The position numbers were made by a program, and so were the translations under genes. The notes beneath the pieces are model-generated. The model saw nothing but the letters and a program-made list of their open reading frames with translations. It was not told the origin of the DNA and searched no databases. DNA of 64,000 nt from Acanthosepion lycidas (Eukaryota > Mollusca > Cephalopoda > Sepiida > Sepiidae), in contig OZ010595.1 of NCBI GenBank assembly GCA_963932145.1, positions 78,168,252 through 78,232,251 of the forward strand, given 5' to 3'. Below, one piece after another: positions 1 to 10,230 of this stretch (the first letter of the stretch is position 1; each line of letters starts with the position of its first letter).

Positions 1-84
1 TTCGGCAAGAATACTAAAACTGTCAGACACTCGCTGTCACTTTATCTTATCATTAGTCAATAATACTCTTTGCATAAAGGCGTA

Positions 85-137
<53 letters not shown>
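85..137. repeat. (AAT)n microsatellite
   Basis: Pure AAT array of about 17 units near the window start. The flanking 1-84 and 138-597 hold no recognisable gene; the short open frame at 258-491 has no family features. Confidence 0.95.
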
Positions 138-138
<1 letters not shown>

Positions 139-597
139 GTTTAACACTGTATTAAGACTGTTGCCGCTCTGTCCATTTTATATAATAACCTCGATGCAAA
201 AATGTAATATTAAAAATCCGAAGCCTCTAAGGTGACGATAATGAAAATAACTTAGACATGCCAGTGAAGATTATGTTTGATATGAGCACTGACGATTGGA
301 TATGGCCCCCACCTCCCACAAAACAAAACAAAACAAAAAACATTTGCTTTTATCTGTCGTTATATAACGTCGGCTCCTCTCATGATAACGGCATTCGGGT
401 GACAGCGCCGCCTGGCGTTGTCACTCGGAAGAGACTTGCAGTGGACAATGACAACATGCGTGTGCAGTCGACAATCAACGCGCCGACCTAGTGTCCATTT
501 CCTGCGTTTCTCTATTTGCATTCATCATTCGAAATAAATGATCTCTGATCAGGGACTGTCTTTGGTCTGGGAAGGTGATTGGTTTGCGTCCGGAAAT

Positions 598-743
598 TAG
601 CCATCTTGCGGGAAAGGTGAGTGTTGCCGAGAAGATGATGATGAAGAAGGAGAATAAAGACAGGGAAGAAGAAGAAGAAAAAAGAGAACAAGAAAGAGAA
701 AAATTGTCGGTGTTGTTGCTAATAATAAGGTGAAGAAGAAGAA

Positions 744-790
<47 letters not shown>

Positions 791-1210
791 GAAGAAGAAG
801 AAGAAGAAGAAGAAGGGGGAGGAAGAGGAATAGGAAAATAGAAAAAAAAAAGATGACCAAGAAGAAAAAATAAAAGAACATTCAAGCAGAAAGAGAAATA
901 TTTGAAGACCTATACAAGAATGAAAACGTAAAAAGGAGATAAAAAACAAAGAAGATCATGATGAAGAAAACGTGAATAAGAAGAAAGAAAAAGAAGGAAT
1001 AAAGATCGGCAAATATATGAAAAATATAGACTAATACACTAATTAAAACAAGAAGAAAGATGAAAAAAAAAAGAAAATCCAACTAGAAAGAGGAATGTGT
1101 GAAAAAGTATAACTTAAAATAATAAAAAGAAAAGTAGAAAAAGAAGAAGAAAATATGAAAAAGAAAGAAACATGGAAAAGAAAGGAAATCCAAATAAAAA
1201 AAAAAATTAA
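598..1210 (+). repeat. Purine-rich GAA/AAT low-complexity tract
   Basis: The plus strand is almost all A and G, with AAT (about 748-790) and AAG (about 790-815) runs. Long frames on the minus strand here are Phe/Leu/Ser/Ile/Tyr homopolymers created by the composition. No gene is supported. Confidence 0.9.
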
Positions 1211-1254
1211 ACTAGCTTAAAAGCCGCCATATTATTCCATAATATAGGTTTACT

Positions 1255-1850
1255 TAATTAGCTATTATTTTCTCTGACTCTTCAAATGTTGAATGCATAA
1301 CTAATTCTAATTTCTATTTTCCATCTTTACACTATACTAATTTTATCTTATAAATTATCCCCTGTTTTATCACCAATGAAATAAAAAAAAAAATACGGAA
1401 AAAAAGGATCTACGTACATGAAATCGTTTTTAAATTAAGTGGCACCAGAAGAATTATCTTTGAACTTTTAAAAGATAAACTTAGTTTCAATACTTGAATG
1501 CAGCGATAAATTTTGAGTTCTTCTGTAGTTTATTGATGCTTATCACATCTACTCCTCCCTAGCTATTGTGATGATGGCCAAGCTAAGAGTATTCCACGGG
1601 AGGTAGCTTAAATGCCGCCCAATGAACGATAAAATCAACTGTAATGGCTAATATAATATATTAATATATATTCTTAACCTCGCATAATCTGGCAACACTG
1701 AATTTGAGCTCAGCGAAAATCGTTTCTGCGCCTAACTTTTCTAGGGCTTTTGAATGGGCTATGAATCATTGAAATCGGACCAATAGGAGAGGAGGAGTTG
1801 CTTGGGCACACACACGGACAAATACACACACACACAGACACACGCGTACA
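1255..1850 (-). repeat. R1150 interspersed repeat, inverted partial copy
   Basis: Reverse complement of 15665-16240: shared landmarks include the segment on Ctg-free text around the T/A-rich 1640-1690 block, the 'CTAGCTATTGTGATGATGGC' stretch at about 1560 and the 'CAACTCCTCC'-like end next to a (CA)n run at about 1807-1850. It carries no open frame. It is probably the 5' portion of a non-LTR or non-autonomous element; the family is not recognised. Confidence 0.7.
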
Positions 1851-1855
1851 CTGTA

Positions 1856-4165
1856 CTTTAAATATAAGATGATAAAAAGTGAAGAAGAAGACGGTAACAC
1901 GAAAAAGAAAGAATAAGAAAGAAAGACGAAAAAGAAAAGAAATTCAAGTAGATAGAAGAATGTTTGAAAAATTATAACCTGAAATCATAAAAAGGGAAGA
2001 CGTGGGAGTGGAAGAAAAAGAGTCCAAGCAAAGAAGCCAAATGGGAAAACTAAGAAATAATAAGAAGGAGAAAATGTGATTAAATCAGAGATTAAAGTCA
2101 AAATAAGTTTAATAATAAAGAAGAGAGAAATAGATATTGTAAGAAGAGAGTAATGGATAAAAATTGATATAAAAACAAGAAAACTAAGCTAGAAATGGAA
2201 ATCGTTAGGAAAATGGAGGAAAGAGGAAAGTGTAATCGCAGAAGAAGTAAAATAGAAGTTGAGAAGTCAAAAAAAAAAGAGAGAAAGAAATAGGAATATA
2301 AAAGAAAAGGCAAAGAAGAGAAAATAATAAAGAAAATGGAAATAAAATAAGAAGAAAAAGACTAAGATGATCAAGAAAATTCTACGGAAATAGAATTATC
2401 AAAATAATTATCGAGCAAAACAAATGGCGGAAAAACTAAGAAATAATAAAGATAAATAAGTGACATAGAAGAAAACGTGCTAAGAAGAATGCCATGAAAG
2501 ATGGAAGTAAGCAGAGTAAAGGAAGACTAAGAAAAGGAGAAAACAAATAGAAAAGAAATAGAGAAGGAACTAGAAGACAATTCAAGAGAAGTATGAAAAA
2601 GTCAGGTGAGTAATGAGAAGTAAATTCGATTTGCAAGAGAAAAGATGGTGAGGTGCTGAAAAGTACGAGAATAATTAAACGTGTAAAAGGATTTAGGGAG
2701 AGAAAAGGAAAAGGAAAGTGGTTCTCGGAAGAGAAGAAGAAATAGAATGAGATTGGTAGATGGTAAACGATGATAAAAGAGATATATTAAGATGAACTAA
2801 AAAAGAAAGAGAAAGGTGAATACTAAATAGAATGAGAAGAAAGAAGAACGACAAATTGAATGAGGAATAGAGAAAGGAAAGAAAGAGAATGAGAAAATGT
2901 AGAGGGAGAGGAAGAGAGAGATAAAAAAGAGGAATACTTACTAAAATGAGAAGGATGAAGAATAACAAATTGAATGAGAAATAGACAAAGGAAAAATAGA
3001 AAAGACAGAATGAGATAAATGTCGAGAAAGAAGAAAAGAAAGAAGAATCCTAAATGGAATGAGAAGGAAAATTTGAATGAGAAACAGAGAAATGAAGAAA
3101 AGAAGAGACTGAATGAGAAAAATGCCGAGAGATAAAAAGAAAGAGAAAAAGAAAGAAGAATCCTAAATAGAATGGAAAGGATAAAGAATGAAAAATTGAA
3201 TGAATAACAGAGAAATGAAGTAAAGAAGAGACTGAATGAGAAAAATGGCGAGAGATAAAGAGAAAGAGGAAAAGAAAGAAGAATCCAAATTAGAATGGAA
3301 AGGATAAAGAATGAAAAATTGAATGAATAACAGAGAAATGAAGAAAAGAATTCGAAACAGAATGAGAAAATTATAGTGAAAGAAAGAGAAAAATAAAGAG
3401 TAATACTAAGTAGAATGGGAAGGATGAACAACGACAAATTGTCTGAGAAATAAAGAAAGGAAAAACATTGAGAAAAAATGTAAAGAGAGAGAGAGAGAGA
3501 AAGAAAAATTATACAAAATGCGGTATATGTAGAGGGAGAAGTAGAAAAATAGAAAGGAAAACAAAGGCGAACACGTAATAGTATTATGTTGGTGCAAAAA
3601 TAATGACGTAATAATGCCGTTTTTTGCCGTTAAAAATAAGTCAAAAAACGACATTATTACGTCATTATTTTTGCACCAACCTAATAAATCGAAGGAAAAA
3701 TTAAAAGAGAAAAGAAAGAAGACAAGGAAATAGAAGGAGGGGAACCTAGACGATAAATAGAAAGGAAATAGAGAGAGGTAAAGAAGAGGAACTAGAATGA
3801 AACGAGAGGAGAAAGAGAAAGTCAGTGAGAAAGGAGAGACATAATAAGAAAGATGGTGAATGACAAATAGAATGAGAAAGAGAAACAGAGAAATGTCGCG
3901 AGAAAGAAAATAGAAAGAGGAAGACTAAATAGAACGTATAGGGCGTAGGAGGAGAAATAGAAAGAAACGATAAGGAGAAAAAGAAAGATGAAATAGACTG
4001 AGAAGTGTGCAGTAAGAGAAATAGAAATAGAGATTTAAACAGAATAAAGAAATGAGGAGGTTAGAGAGGAAGAAATAGAAAAAGAGAGAAAAAAGCGAAT
4101 GAGATTGATGTAAAAGGAGAAATAGACAAAAGATAAAGGCAGGGAAAAGAAACTAGGAGAAGGGC
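1856..4165 (+). repeat. Purine-rich block with ~118-bp degenerate minisatellite
   Basis: About 2.3 kb in which nearly every plus-strand base is a purine. Between 2826 and 3540 a unit beginning 'AATGAGAAGGATGAAGAA' recurs at about 2826, 2946, 3058, 3172, 3294 and 3413 (spacing 112-122 bp); weaker copies extend on both sides. The 204-codon minus-strand frame (2823-3437) is a by-product of this repeat and is not a gene. A palindromic MITE sits inside at 3584-3684. Confidence 0.85.
3584..3684. mobile_element. Mariner-type palindromic MITE, 101-bp class
   Basis: Near-perfect inverted repeat whose ends match TTAGGTTGGTGCAAAAATAA (one mismatch at the left end) and which is flanked by TA on both sides, the Tc1/mariner target duplication. 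The terminus closely resembles the known MADE1/Hsmar1 mariner ends (TTAGGTTGGTGCAAAAGTAA). There is no coding capacity. It is one of six copies in the window. Confidence 0.92.
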
Positions 4166-4175
4166 GTAGACGGAG

Positions 4176-4176
<1 letters not shown>

Positions 4177-4222
<46 letters not shown>
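4177..4222. repeat. (TA)n microsatellite
   Basis: Uninterrupted TA array between the purine block and SINE-A. Confidence 0.95.
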
Positions 4223-4223
<1 letters not shown>

Positions 4224-4340
4224 CTACTTTAAAGAAGTAGAATGCGAAAGAGAATACTAGATTATTGTCAAGTTTAGTTATTATCTCATCCGCCATGTAT
4301 GTCATCATTTATTTCTCTTGTGATCAGTCTATGTATTACG

Positions 4341-4785
4341 TCTCTGGTATGGCGATAAACTACATCTTGCGTCCTGGGTAAGACGATAAACTACGTCCAT
4401 CAGCAAGGCCTCTGATCAAGAGTTTTTGAGGAGCGTGGAAGCACCTCTTAATTGCTGGTGTTCCCAGGTCCACCCTGACCTGGCGTAGAAGTCCCAGCTA
4501 TGGACAAAACTGGGGTCAAAACATTATGAAAGTGTAAAAATAGGTTTTAATACGACGAATAATTTGGAGAAAAAATTATTACCAGTAATGAAATTTTGAA
4601 CAAAAAATATATTACCAGCAATTACCAACTATACCTTTTTGAAAAAAATATCAGCAATTGATTTTTTAAGAAAAAATATTACTAGAAATACATTCTTTGA
4701 AAAAAAATATTATCAGCAATAAAATTTTTGTCGGCATTAAATAACCCATTGAGGCTGATATGCCGTAAACCAAACCAAACGAAAC
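4341..4785 (+). mobile_element. SINE-A copy
   Basis: Interspersed repeat recognised by GTCCTGGGTAAGACGATAAA, a middle part with 'CACCTCTTAATTGCTGGTG' and 'CCCAGGTCCA', then several imperfect ~30-bp repeats of 'AAATATTACCAGCAAT', and a 3' end 'ATTAAATAACCCATTGAGG...GATATGCCGTAA'. Related copies lie at 14075, 18375, 18640, 25700 and 45335. The 3' end resembles that of SINE-B, which suggests a shared LINE partner. Confidence 0.8.
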
Positions 4786-4840
4786 CAATCTATGTATTGC
4801 AGCGGCAATACTGGTGTTGAATGTGTTCGTGAATAATAAT

Positions 4841-5568
4841 AACTAGCAGCATGGCCCGGCGTTGCCCATGCTTCATTCAAAAATCGTACAACTCATACAG
4901 CAATCGCTATCACTTGACTTAAATTTTTTTTGACCTTCCTTGCCTTTAAATGAGTACCCTTTGCCGTGTTGATGTTGCTATATGCCTTACTTCTTGCCTA
5001 TCTTACACTGAGAATTTTTTCTAAGCTCTATACTAAACATTAAATCTGTTATGAAAAAAAACGTAAACAAAATGAACACAAAACGATCAGCTTTAGAAAA
5101 GGACTCGTAACTGGAAAAACCGAATGAAAAAAGAATGTTAACAACAAATACTTTTTCACACTTAACCCAGTTCTGCGGAATCAGAATCAACGTTGAGTTT
5201 AAGCAAGCGAATGAGCCAATTGGATTAAAGTGCCATGCAGATTTAAATTTTTCCCACTTGTGACGAATGCAGCTATCGATATTTTTTTGCATGTTAGTTA
5301 ACATTCGTATCAGTTAGCTGTTGGCTCTCACGCTGGCCAATAGAATCTTCCTGCCTATTCGTGGCAGCCAGCTATAGAATCTCATTCTGGCCAGTAGAAA
5401 ATGGCCGCAAACTACATGAAAACTGCCGTAGAAGCATGAAAAAATCGGTTATTTCCCCTATCGATGGGAGTTGGGAAATGCAAAGTCAGTCTTGGCCTTC
5501 CCGCTAACTTGGAGCGTGTGCATGTCAATTTTGGTGCAAATCTGTCGAAAATTGCGGCCGTGCATTCG

Positions 5569-5616
<48 letters not shown>

Positions 5617-5635
5617 CCTGCCTTTTATAGATAGG
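4841..5635 (+). mobile_element. R1150 repeat copy with (CA)n 3' end
   Basis: From about 4995 on, this matches 16225-16825 base for base at many points, including 'GAAAATTGCGGCCGTGCATTCG' followed by (CA)n and 'CTGCCTTTTATAGATA'. The 5' part (4841-4985, 'TAGCAGCATGGCCCGGCGTTG') is not in the 16-kb copy. No open frame of note. The 3' design (short conserved end after CA repeats) is compatible with an RTE-like non-LTR end, but I cannot prove the family. Confidence 0.65.
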
Positions 5636-5636
5636 G

Positions 5637-5706
<70 letters not shown>
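5572..5706. repeat. (CA)n, (AAT)n and (AAG)n microsatellites
   Basis: Three adjacent simple arrays: CA at 5572-5614, AAT at 5638-5678 and AAG at about 5678-5706. The AAT array directly follows the 3' end of the R1150 copy. Confidence 0.95.
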
Positions 5707-5707
<1 letters not shown>

Positions 5708-6371
5708 GATACGATATAGTCCATTAGTGTCCCAGTGTCTTAGTAGGTGATAAACAGTTTTCCACCGTCCATCTTCTCTACCAAGTCTCTCACCTCTCTA
5801 TTGTAACTTCCATGGATAATGCTCGGAAGAACTGCATTCTTTGGTTCTTCCAGGTCTAACTTTCACGGTTAGAACCCGCCATGTCACTTACATTACCAAC
5901 GTTCCCTCCGTATTTCATGGATGACAAGTTAATTCCATTCGAACAGATTCTTCCCACGAAGCACTGCTTTGTAGAATAGACTCTGAAAAGGATGAATCCC
6001 CGATCACTACGATCTTAACCTGTTAACCGTTATTGTACCATCCTATCTGCATAAACTTCATACTACTGTGACACTCTACCTCGAATGGCTCATGGGCCTT
6101 GTGAAGTGTGAACTTTACAAAAAGAAAAAACTTAGAAAAGTAGCGGTTGAGCAGGTAAAAGGACTGAAAGGAGAACTAAAAAATAAAAACAAACTGCAAA
6201 ATCATGAAAACATAACCGTGCTGCTTTGTTAAATTGATGATAATCAAGCCACAGAATGATGATGGAAGTGGAAATGTATTGCCCACCTCACAGTCCGCCA
6301 TAAGACCTCGTCAGGACATAACATCCTTCAATGCTCCCTGTTTCTTTGACATTTTCAACACAGAGAATTTA
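5707..6371. other. No gene recognised
   Basis: AT-rich anonymous DNA. A stretch near 5945-6015 ('CGATCACTACGATCTTAACC') resembles 38870-38900, so it is probably old repeat. Nothing coding seen. Confidence 0.5.
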
Positions 6372-6472
6372 TTAGGTTGGTGCAAAAATGATGACGTAAT
6401 AATGTCGTTTTTTGACGTTAAAAATACCTCAAAAAACGACATTATCACGTCATTATTTTTGCACCAACCTAA
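6372..6472. mobile_element. Mariner-type palindromic MITE, 101-bp class
   Basis: Starts TTAGGTTGGTGCAAAAATGA, ends with its inverse, flanked by TA at 6370-6371 and 6473-6474. Same length and internal pattern as 3584-3684 and 52669-52769. Confidence 0.93.
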
Positions 6473-6809
6473 TATTTACAGAAAACGGGAAATGCTAACT
6501 TCTGAATTAAGTTTGTTTATGCGTGGGTCGCTGTTTCTTATCAGTCGAATCTTCTTATCCTTTGCAGCTCCTAGTAAGGTCTGTGTTTTTACAATCAAAT
6601 CCAATGCCCGTCCTGCCATCCATTTGCATATGCGTGTCAGATGGGTGGCTCGTTATCTACACCTGTCCCTGTCTTTTGTCAGTATTAATTTTATCCTATC
6701 TTTATGATTCTGCGTATAAATGTCCTTTGTGCTTCGATTTTACTTAAAAGTGCTTCATTGCTTACACGCTCTCATCAGTGCCGTGTACTCAATACCATAG
6801 ATTGTCATT
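6473..6809. other. No gene recognised
   Basis: Two overlapping short frames (to 6707 and 6747) have no recognisable domain. The first starts upstream and reads through the MITE, so it is not a gene. Confidence 0.5.
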
Positions 6810-7240
6810 CATTTTTTTAATCATTTCATCCCAAGCAAGGTGATAAAGACTCTCAGACGGAATGGGTTACTGAGCGTGAAAGAAACTGAGAATACATTAT
6901 TGAAGAGAGGTTACAATAAAAGAACTGGGTTCAAGGAGACGGAACGTGACGAGGGATGTCACATTTAAATTTTTGAAGATTGTTGTTTACAGGGAAACAA
7001 GCAGACGGAAGAGAGTCCCAGGGGCGCGAAATGCGATAGAAGATTCTATTAAAATGGAAATTACAGCTGATTTCAACAGTAATTTCTGAAACCCAGCCAG
7101 CAATCTACTACTACGCTTAAATTCGGCTTACGGCCTCATCACGTTGAAACACCGATTCACATATGATCATCGAATTGAAGTAACGTCGAGCCTGACCATT
7201 ATCTCGATTTTTGGTCTGATTCGGTTCTTGTAAAGTTACA
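6810..7240 (-). pseudogene. LINE-X 3' end with reverse transcriptase C-terminal remnant
   Basis: Read on the minus strand, the segment around 7040-6950 encodes RPWDSLPSACFPVNNNLQKF, which fits the typical C-terminal tail (RTxRLWNSLP...CFP...NLQxFK) of CR1/L2/Jockey-type non-LTR reverse transcriptases. Stops and frameshifts follow. The 3' terminus 'CCTTGCTTGGGATGAAATGATTAAAAAAA' class sequence lies at 6810-6840 (written here only in part). It is 5'-truncated, as expected for target-primed insertion. The same element continues at 7596-7800 beyond an inserted SINE. Confidence 0.8.
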
Positions 7241-7244
7241 GTAT

Positions 7245-7595
7245 AGCAAAGGGAGTTAAGCAACGTCGATCCTGATCATCAGCTAAACTGATGACCGTTC
7301 GGTAATACCAAGTGCTGTAAGCTTGGATGTGCGGGTGGTTTAATGAAGGATGCAACGGAATTTTTAATCGAAGTGCCGAGTTCCAATTCCCGTCGGGTTC
7401 GTTATATTTACTTACGCGCAAATAACATTGGGAAAGGTATGAATCCAACTCTTTTCCCCCAGCTACGGGTAAGACATGTATCACTAAATCATTATCATCT
7501 CAAAAAATATTGTTACAATCTAAAGATATTTTTACAATGTAAAATATATTCTGGCTGTAAATAACCTGCATAGGGTTGATAAGCCGTAAAAAAAA
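7245..7595 (+). mobile_element. SINE-B: 5S rRNA-tRNA chimeric SINE
   Basis: The 5' part (7251-7325) reads GTTAAGCAACGTCGATCCTG...GGTAATACCAAGTGCTGTAAGC, closely matching the 3' half of animal 5S rRNA, which contains the internal pol III promoter. It is followed by a tRNA-like block (GGATGTGCGGGTGGTTTAAT ... GAGTTCCAATTCCCG, a B-box-like segment), a body shared with SINE-C, and a 3' end 'AAATAACCTGCATAGGGTTG...AAGCCGTAAAAA'. It is inserted inside a LINE-X 3' end. Two more copies are at 11525-11890 and 32680-33000. Confidence 0.82.
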
Positions 7596-7800
7596 ACGAG
7601 TGTCAATTAAAACGCTTAAATTTGTGAAGGTACCAAAGAAGAAAGATCATGAGAACAATTACCATGAAAAAATATTTATAGAAAAGTCACGCTGAGGAGG
7701 CGGAAAAGTGATTGAAGATGAGATACCAGACCAGGACCGATAAAACTGCATATTAAAGAAGCAACGAAATTTATTATAAATATCGTTAATACGACTTAAA
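7596..7800 (-). pseudogene. LINE-X fragment, continuation beyond SINE-B
   Basis: Contains 'AACGCTTAAATTTGTG', 'ATATTTATAGAAAAG' and 'ATACCAGACCAGGACCGAT', matching the order of the same landmarks in the LINE-X copy at 29150-29300. The split around 7245-7595 therefore marks a nested insertion. Confidence 0.65.
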
Positions 7801-8340
7801 ATTGGAATGACTTTTTGAAAATGTGTTGTAAACTTGATAATAAAGAAGGTGAGTAATATTCTACTGGCCTGTCGGAATATGACTCAAGTTAACGGTTTTT
7901 GATACAGCGCCAATGTTGTCGGGCATCCAGTGAAGACCCAAAACGTCATTGTAGTAATGACCGGTTAGAAGAGATTACTAAACCCAACGAAGCCGATATT
8001 TGTGCTTGAAACATTTTAAACAGACTTCTCAATAATTCTCTATACATGAAAGAGAAAAGATTCATTAGCCCACCCGGAGATAATGGCGATGGCTCGGAAA
8101 ACAAGAGTAACGCTCATAGTCAGCACGGATAAGGTTTGATTATGAGGAAGCATGCTTCAAGATTTTAAAAGGCTGTTGATGGAATTTGCTTAAGAAGAAG
8201 GAAACATGCCGTCACAGACGCCTAATTGAATATCATGATAAATAGATTTTTCTTATATTTGCCAAAGTGATGCTGTCTGAGTGTAGCGTGGTCGAAATTA
8301 GAAAATATATCATATACGAAGGATCCCATAAGTATTAGCA
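7801..8340. other. No gene recognised
   Basis: Anonymous AT-rich DNA with no long frame and no clear repeat match inside the window. Confidence 0.5.
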
Positions 8341-8344
8341 TCAA

Positions 8345-8602
8345 TAATAGAGCTTAGCGGCTTGGATTGAGGAATCGGTGAGCTGAGTTACGTGCTAATA
8401 TTCTCGGGAAAGGTATGAATCCTCTACTTCTCTCCCCCGGCTATGGCTAAATAGCAGGACAGACTGGGTTCTATAGCCTTGGATGGCAACTTGTCTACCG
8501 CTGAAGGAAATGGCAATCTATTGCGGGAAAAAATCTGCCTCGTCAGTCATTTATCGAAAGATACATGATCGCCTAATCGTGTATCACGTATGGTACATAA
8601 CT
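8345..8602 (+). mobile_element. SINE-C copy, 5' truncated
   Basis: Same body as the next copy: 'ACGTGCTAATA', 'GGGAAAGGTATGAATCC', 'AAATAGCAGGACAGAC', 'CTTGGATGGCAACT', 'AAATCTGCCTCGTCAGTCA', 'CGAAAGATACATGATCGCC'. Part of the tRNA-like head is missing. Confidence 0.8.
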
Positions 8603-8605
8603 AAC

Positions 8606-8910
8606 TTGGAGGCACAGTGGAGTAATGGATAAGGGCTCGGATTGAGGAATTGGAGAGGCGAGTTCGAATTCAAGTCGAATCCATTATATTCACTTACGTG
8701 CTAATACCCTTGGGAAATGTATGAATCTTTTTCTTCTTTCTCCATGGGTAAATAGCAGGACAGACCTGGTTCTATAACCTTGGATGGCAATATGTTTACC
8801 ATAGATGGAAATGGCAATCTATTGCGAAAAAAATCTGCCTCGTCAGTCATTTATCGAAAGATACATGATCGCCTAATCCTGTATCGCGTATCGCACATAA
8901 CTGACTGAAT
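8606..8910 (+). mobile_element. SINE-C copy, full tRNA-derived head
   Basis: Starts GGAGGCACAGTGGAGTAATG; TGGAGTAATGG fits the pol III A-box and GAGTTCGAATTC (8660-8671) fits the B-box. Body and 3' end match 8345-8602, so the two copies lie head to tail. The body resembles that of SINE-B, indicating a shared central domain. Central-domain SINEs with tRNA heads are known from cephalopods (Ceph-SINEs), but identity with them is not established here. Confidence 0.85.
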
Positions 8911-9726
8911 AGAGATTATGGTTCTAGTTTTAGTGTTTTTACTGTACAAAGTCCCGGGTCCACTCAAACTAGAGGGTTACAAAAAAGGAGGCAGTTTATC
9001 CGAATAGGAGAGGAAGATAAGAGTTAACACTATGCACGAACAAGTTAAGATTGTGGTAATTATAAAGCTTACTTTGTCGCTGAGGTAGTTGTATATTTCA
9101 ACGCCGGTGTTAAGATTTATTGTTGTTGGTTGGTTCTTTTGGTTTAGCGTCATATTGAACAGGAGTTGAGGTTTTCCTTTTTAGGATTGGGTTTTCGGTT
9201 CCTTCCAAAATGTTCTCATTCTCTTACACTCCCAGTAACCAATAGATAAGCCGACAACCATCTTTCTTGGGAGATACCCTGAACTGAGCAATGATTGGAT
9301 AACGAAGATTGCCTTTCAGTATGAATCGAAAAAAAAAGCCAGCATTCAATTATCAAAAAAAGCCAATATAAATCAAACACGAACTACAATTTTAGAAAGA
9401 TGATAAAAGAGGATGTGATCTGCCAAAAGCAGTGCTCATAACATGAATCAAAATAAAATAATATGGTCGTAACTTATCTAAAACTGAATTGGAAGACAAT
9501 ATCCGATATACACATTGGCAGCACAAAAACCAGATGATGCTAAAAATCTGAGACCTTAGTGTTTGCTGGGCTGTGAGATGAAACCACAAAAAGAGAGATT
9601 CGCTCAAAATCATACATCTACTATTGACCCATATTTAAGCCATGTTTGTCATAATTATGAGATGAATCGTGTGATAATTTCCCTGTTGCAGACGATTACT
9701 CAGGCGCATTTTATGTTTTTTCAACT
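8911..9726. other. No gene recognised
   Basis: Anonymous. A 73-codon frame on the minus strand (9392-9613) shows no motif. Confidence 0.5.
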
Positions 9727-10230
9727 CCCATAGAGCCCACCTGTAGTTTTATAGTGACGAAAACGGCTAATTACCTCGTCAAACCAAGCGACAGCGTGTC
9801 ATGTGTATCGTACGACGGGAAATGTGGCGAAAAAGAAATTACTTACCAAAAAAAAAAAAAAAAAAAAAAAAAATGGGCACGTATTCTGCATGAAATGCTG
9901 AGGACGGAATATTCAAATTCAGTAGCAGCACTCGCCATAAAAGTATTTTTGTATGCTAATATCATGCGTCTTCTCCCATTTGTCGAAAAATGGAAAAATT
10001 GCTCGGTGGATAAAAGCAGTTGGTATTCTGGAATCCAGAGGTATGGAGAAAATTCGAGAGTCATTGACTGCTTACGTGCATTAGGATTTGTGAGATAGTA
10101 CCTGCCAATAGAGATTTCGGCATTTCTTTCTGCCCCCGATATTCGAGTTTGAACTTACAGTGATTTGTTCCCTGTGTTGTGGAAGTAATCTGCGACAAAT
10201 ATTTCCTTTGCAATACCAGGACGATTGCAG
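9727..10230 (+). other. Insert splitting SINE-E, with unrecognised 114-codon frame
   Basis: Compared with the related stretch at 23995-24060, the sequence between 'CCCACCTGTAGTTTTAT' (9729-9745) and 'GTTTATACTGCAAC' (10231) is extra, about 485 bp. It holds an open frame (9754-10098) starting at a non-ATG codon and interrupted by a (A)n-encoded lysine run. I do not recognise the product; the poly-A inside suggests a reverse-transcribed sequence. No target duplication was confirmed. Confidence 0.35.

Noticed and set aside
2823-3437. 204-codon open frame on the minus strand
   Set aside because: Only Ser/Leu/Phe/Ile from a pyrimidine-rich tandem repeat; no domain and repeats mirror the DNA period.
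5412-5719. Cys-Val and Thr-His repeat proteins
   Set aside because: Translation of (CA)n within a repeat.
7251-7325. 5S rRNA gene
   Set aside because: Only the 3' half matches and it is fused to a tRNA-like block in three dispersed copies, so it is a SINE head.
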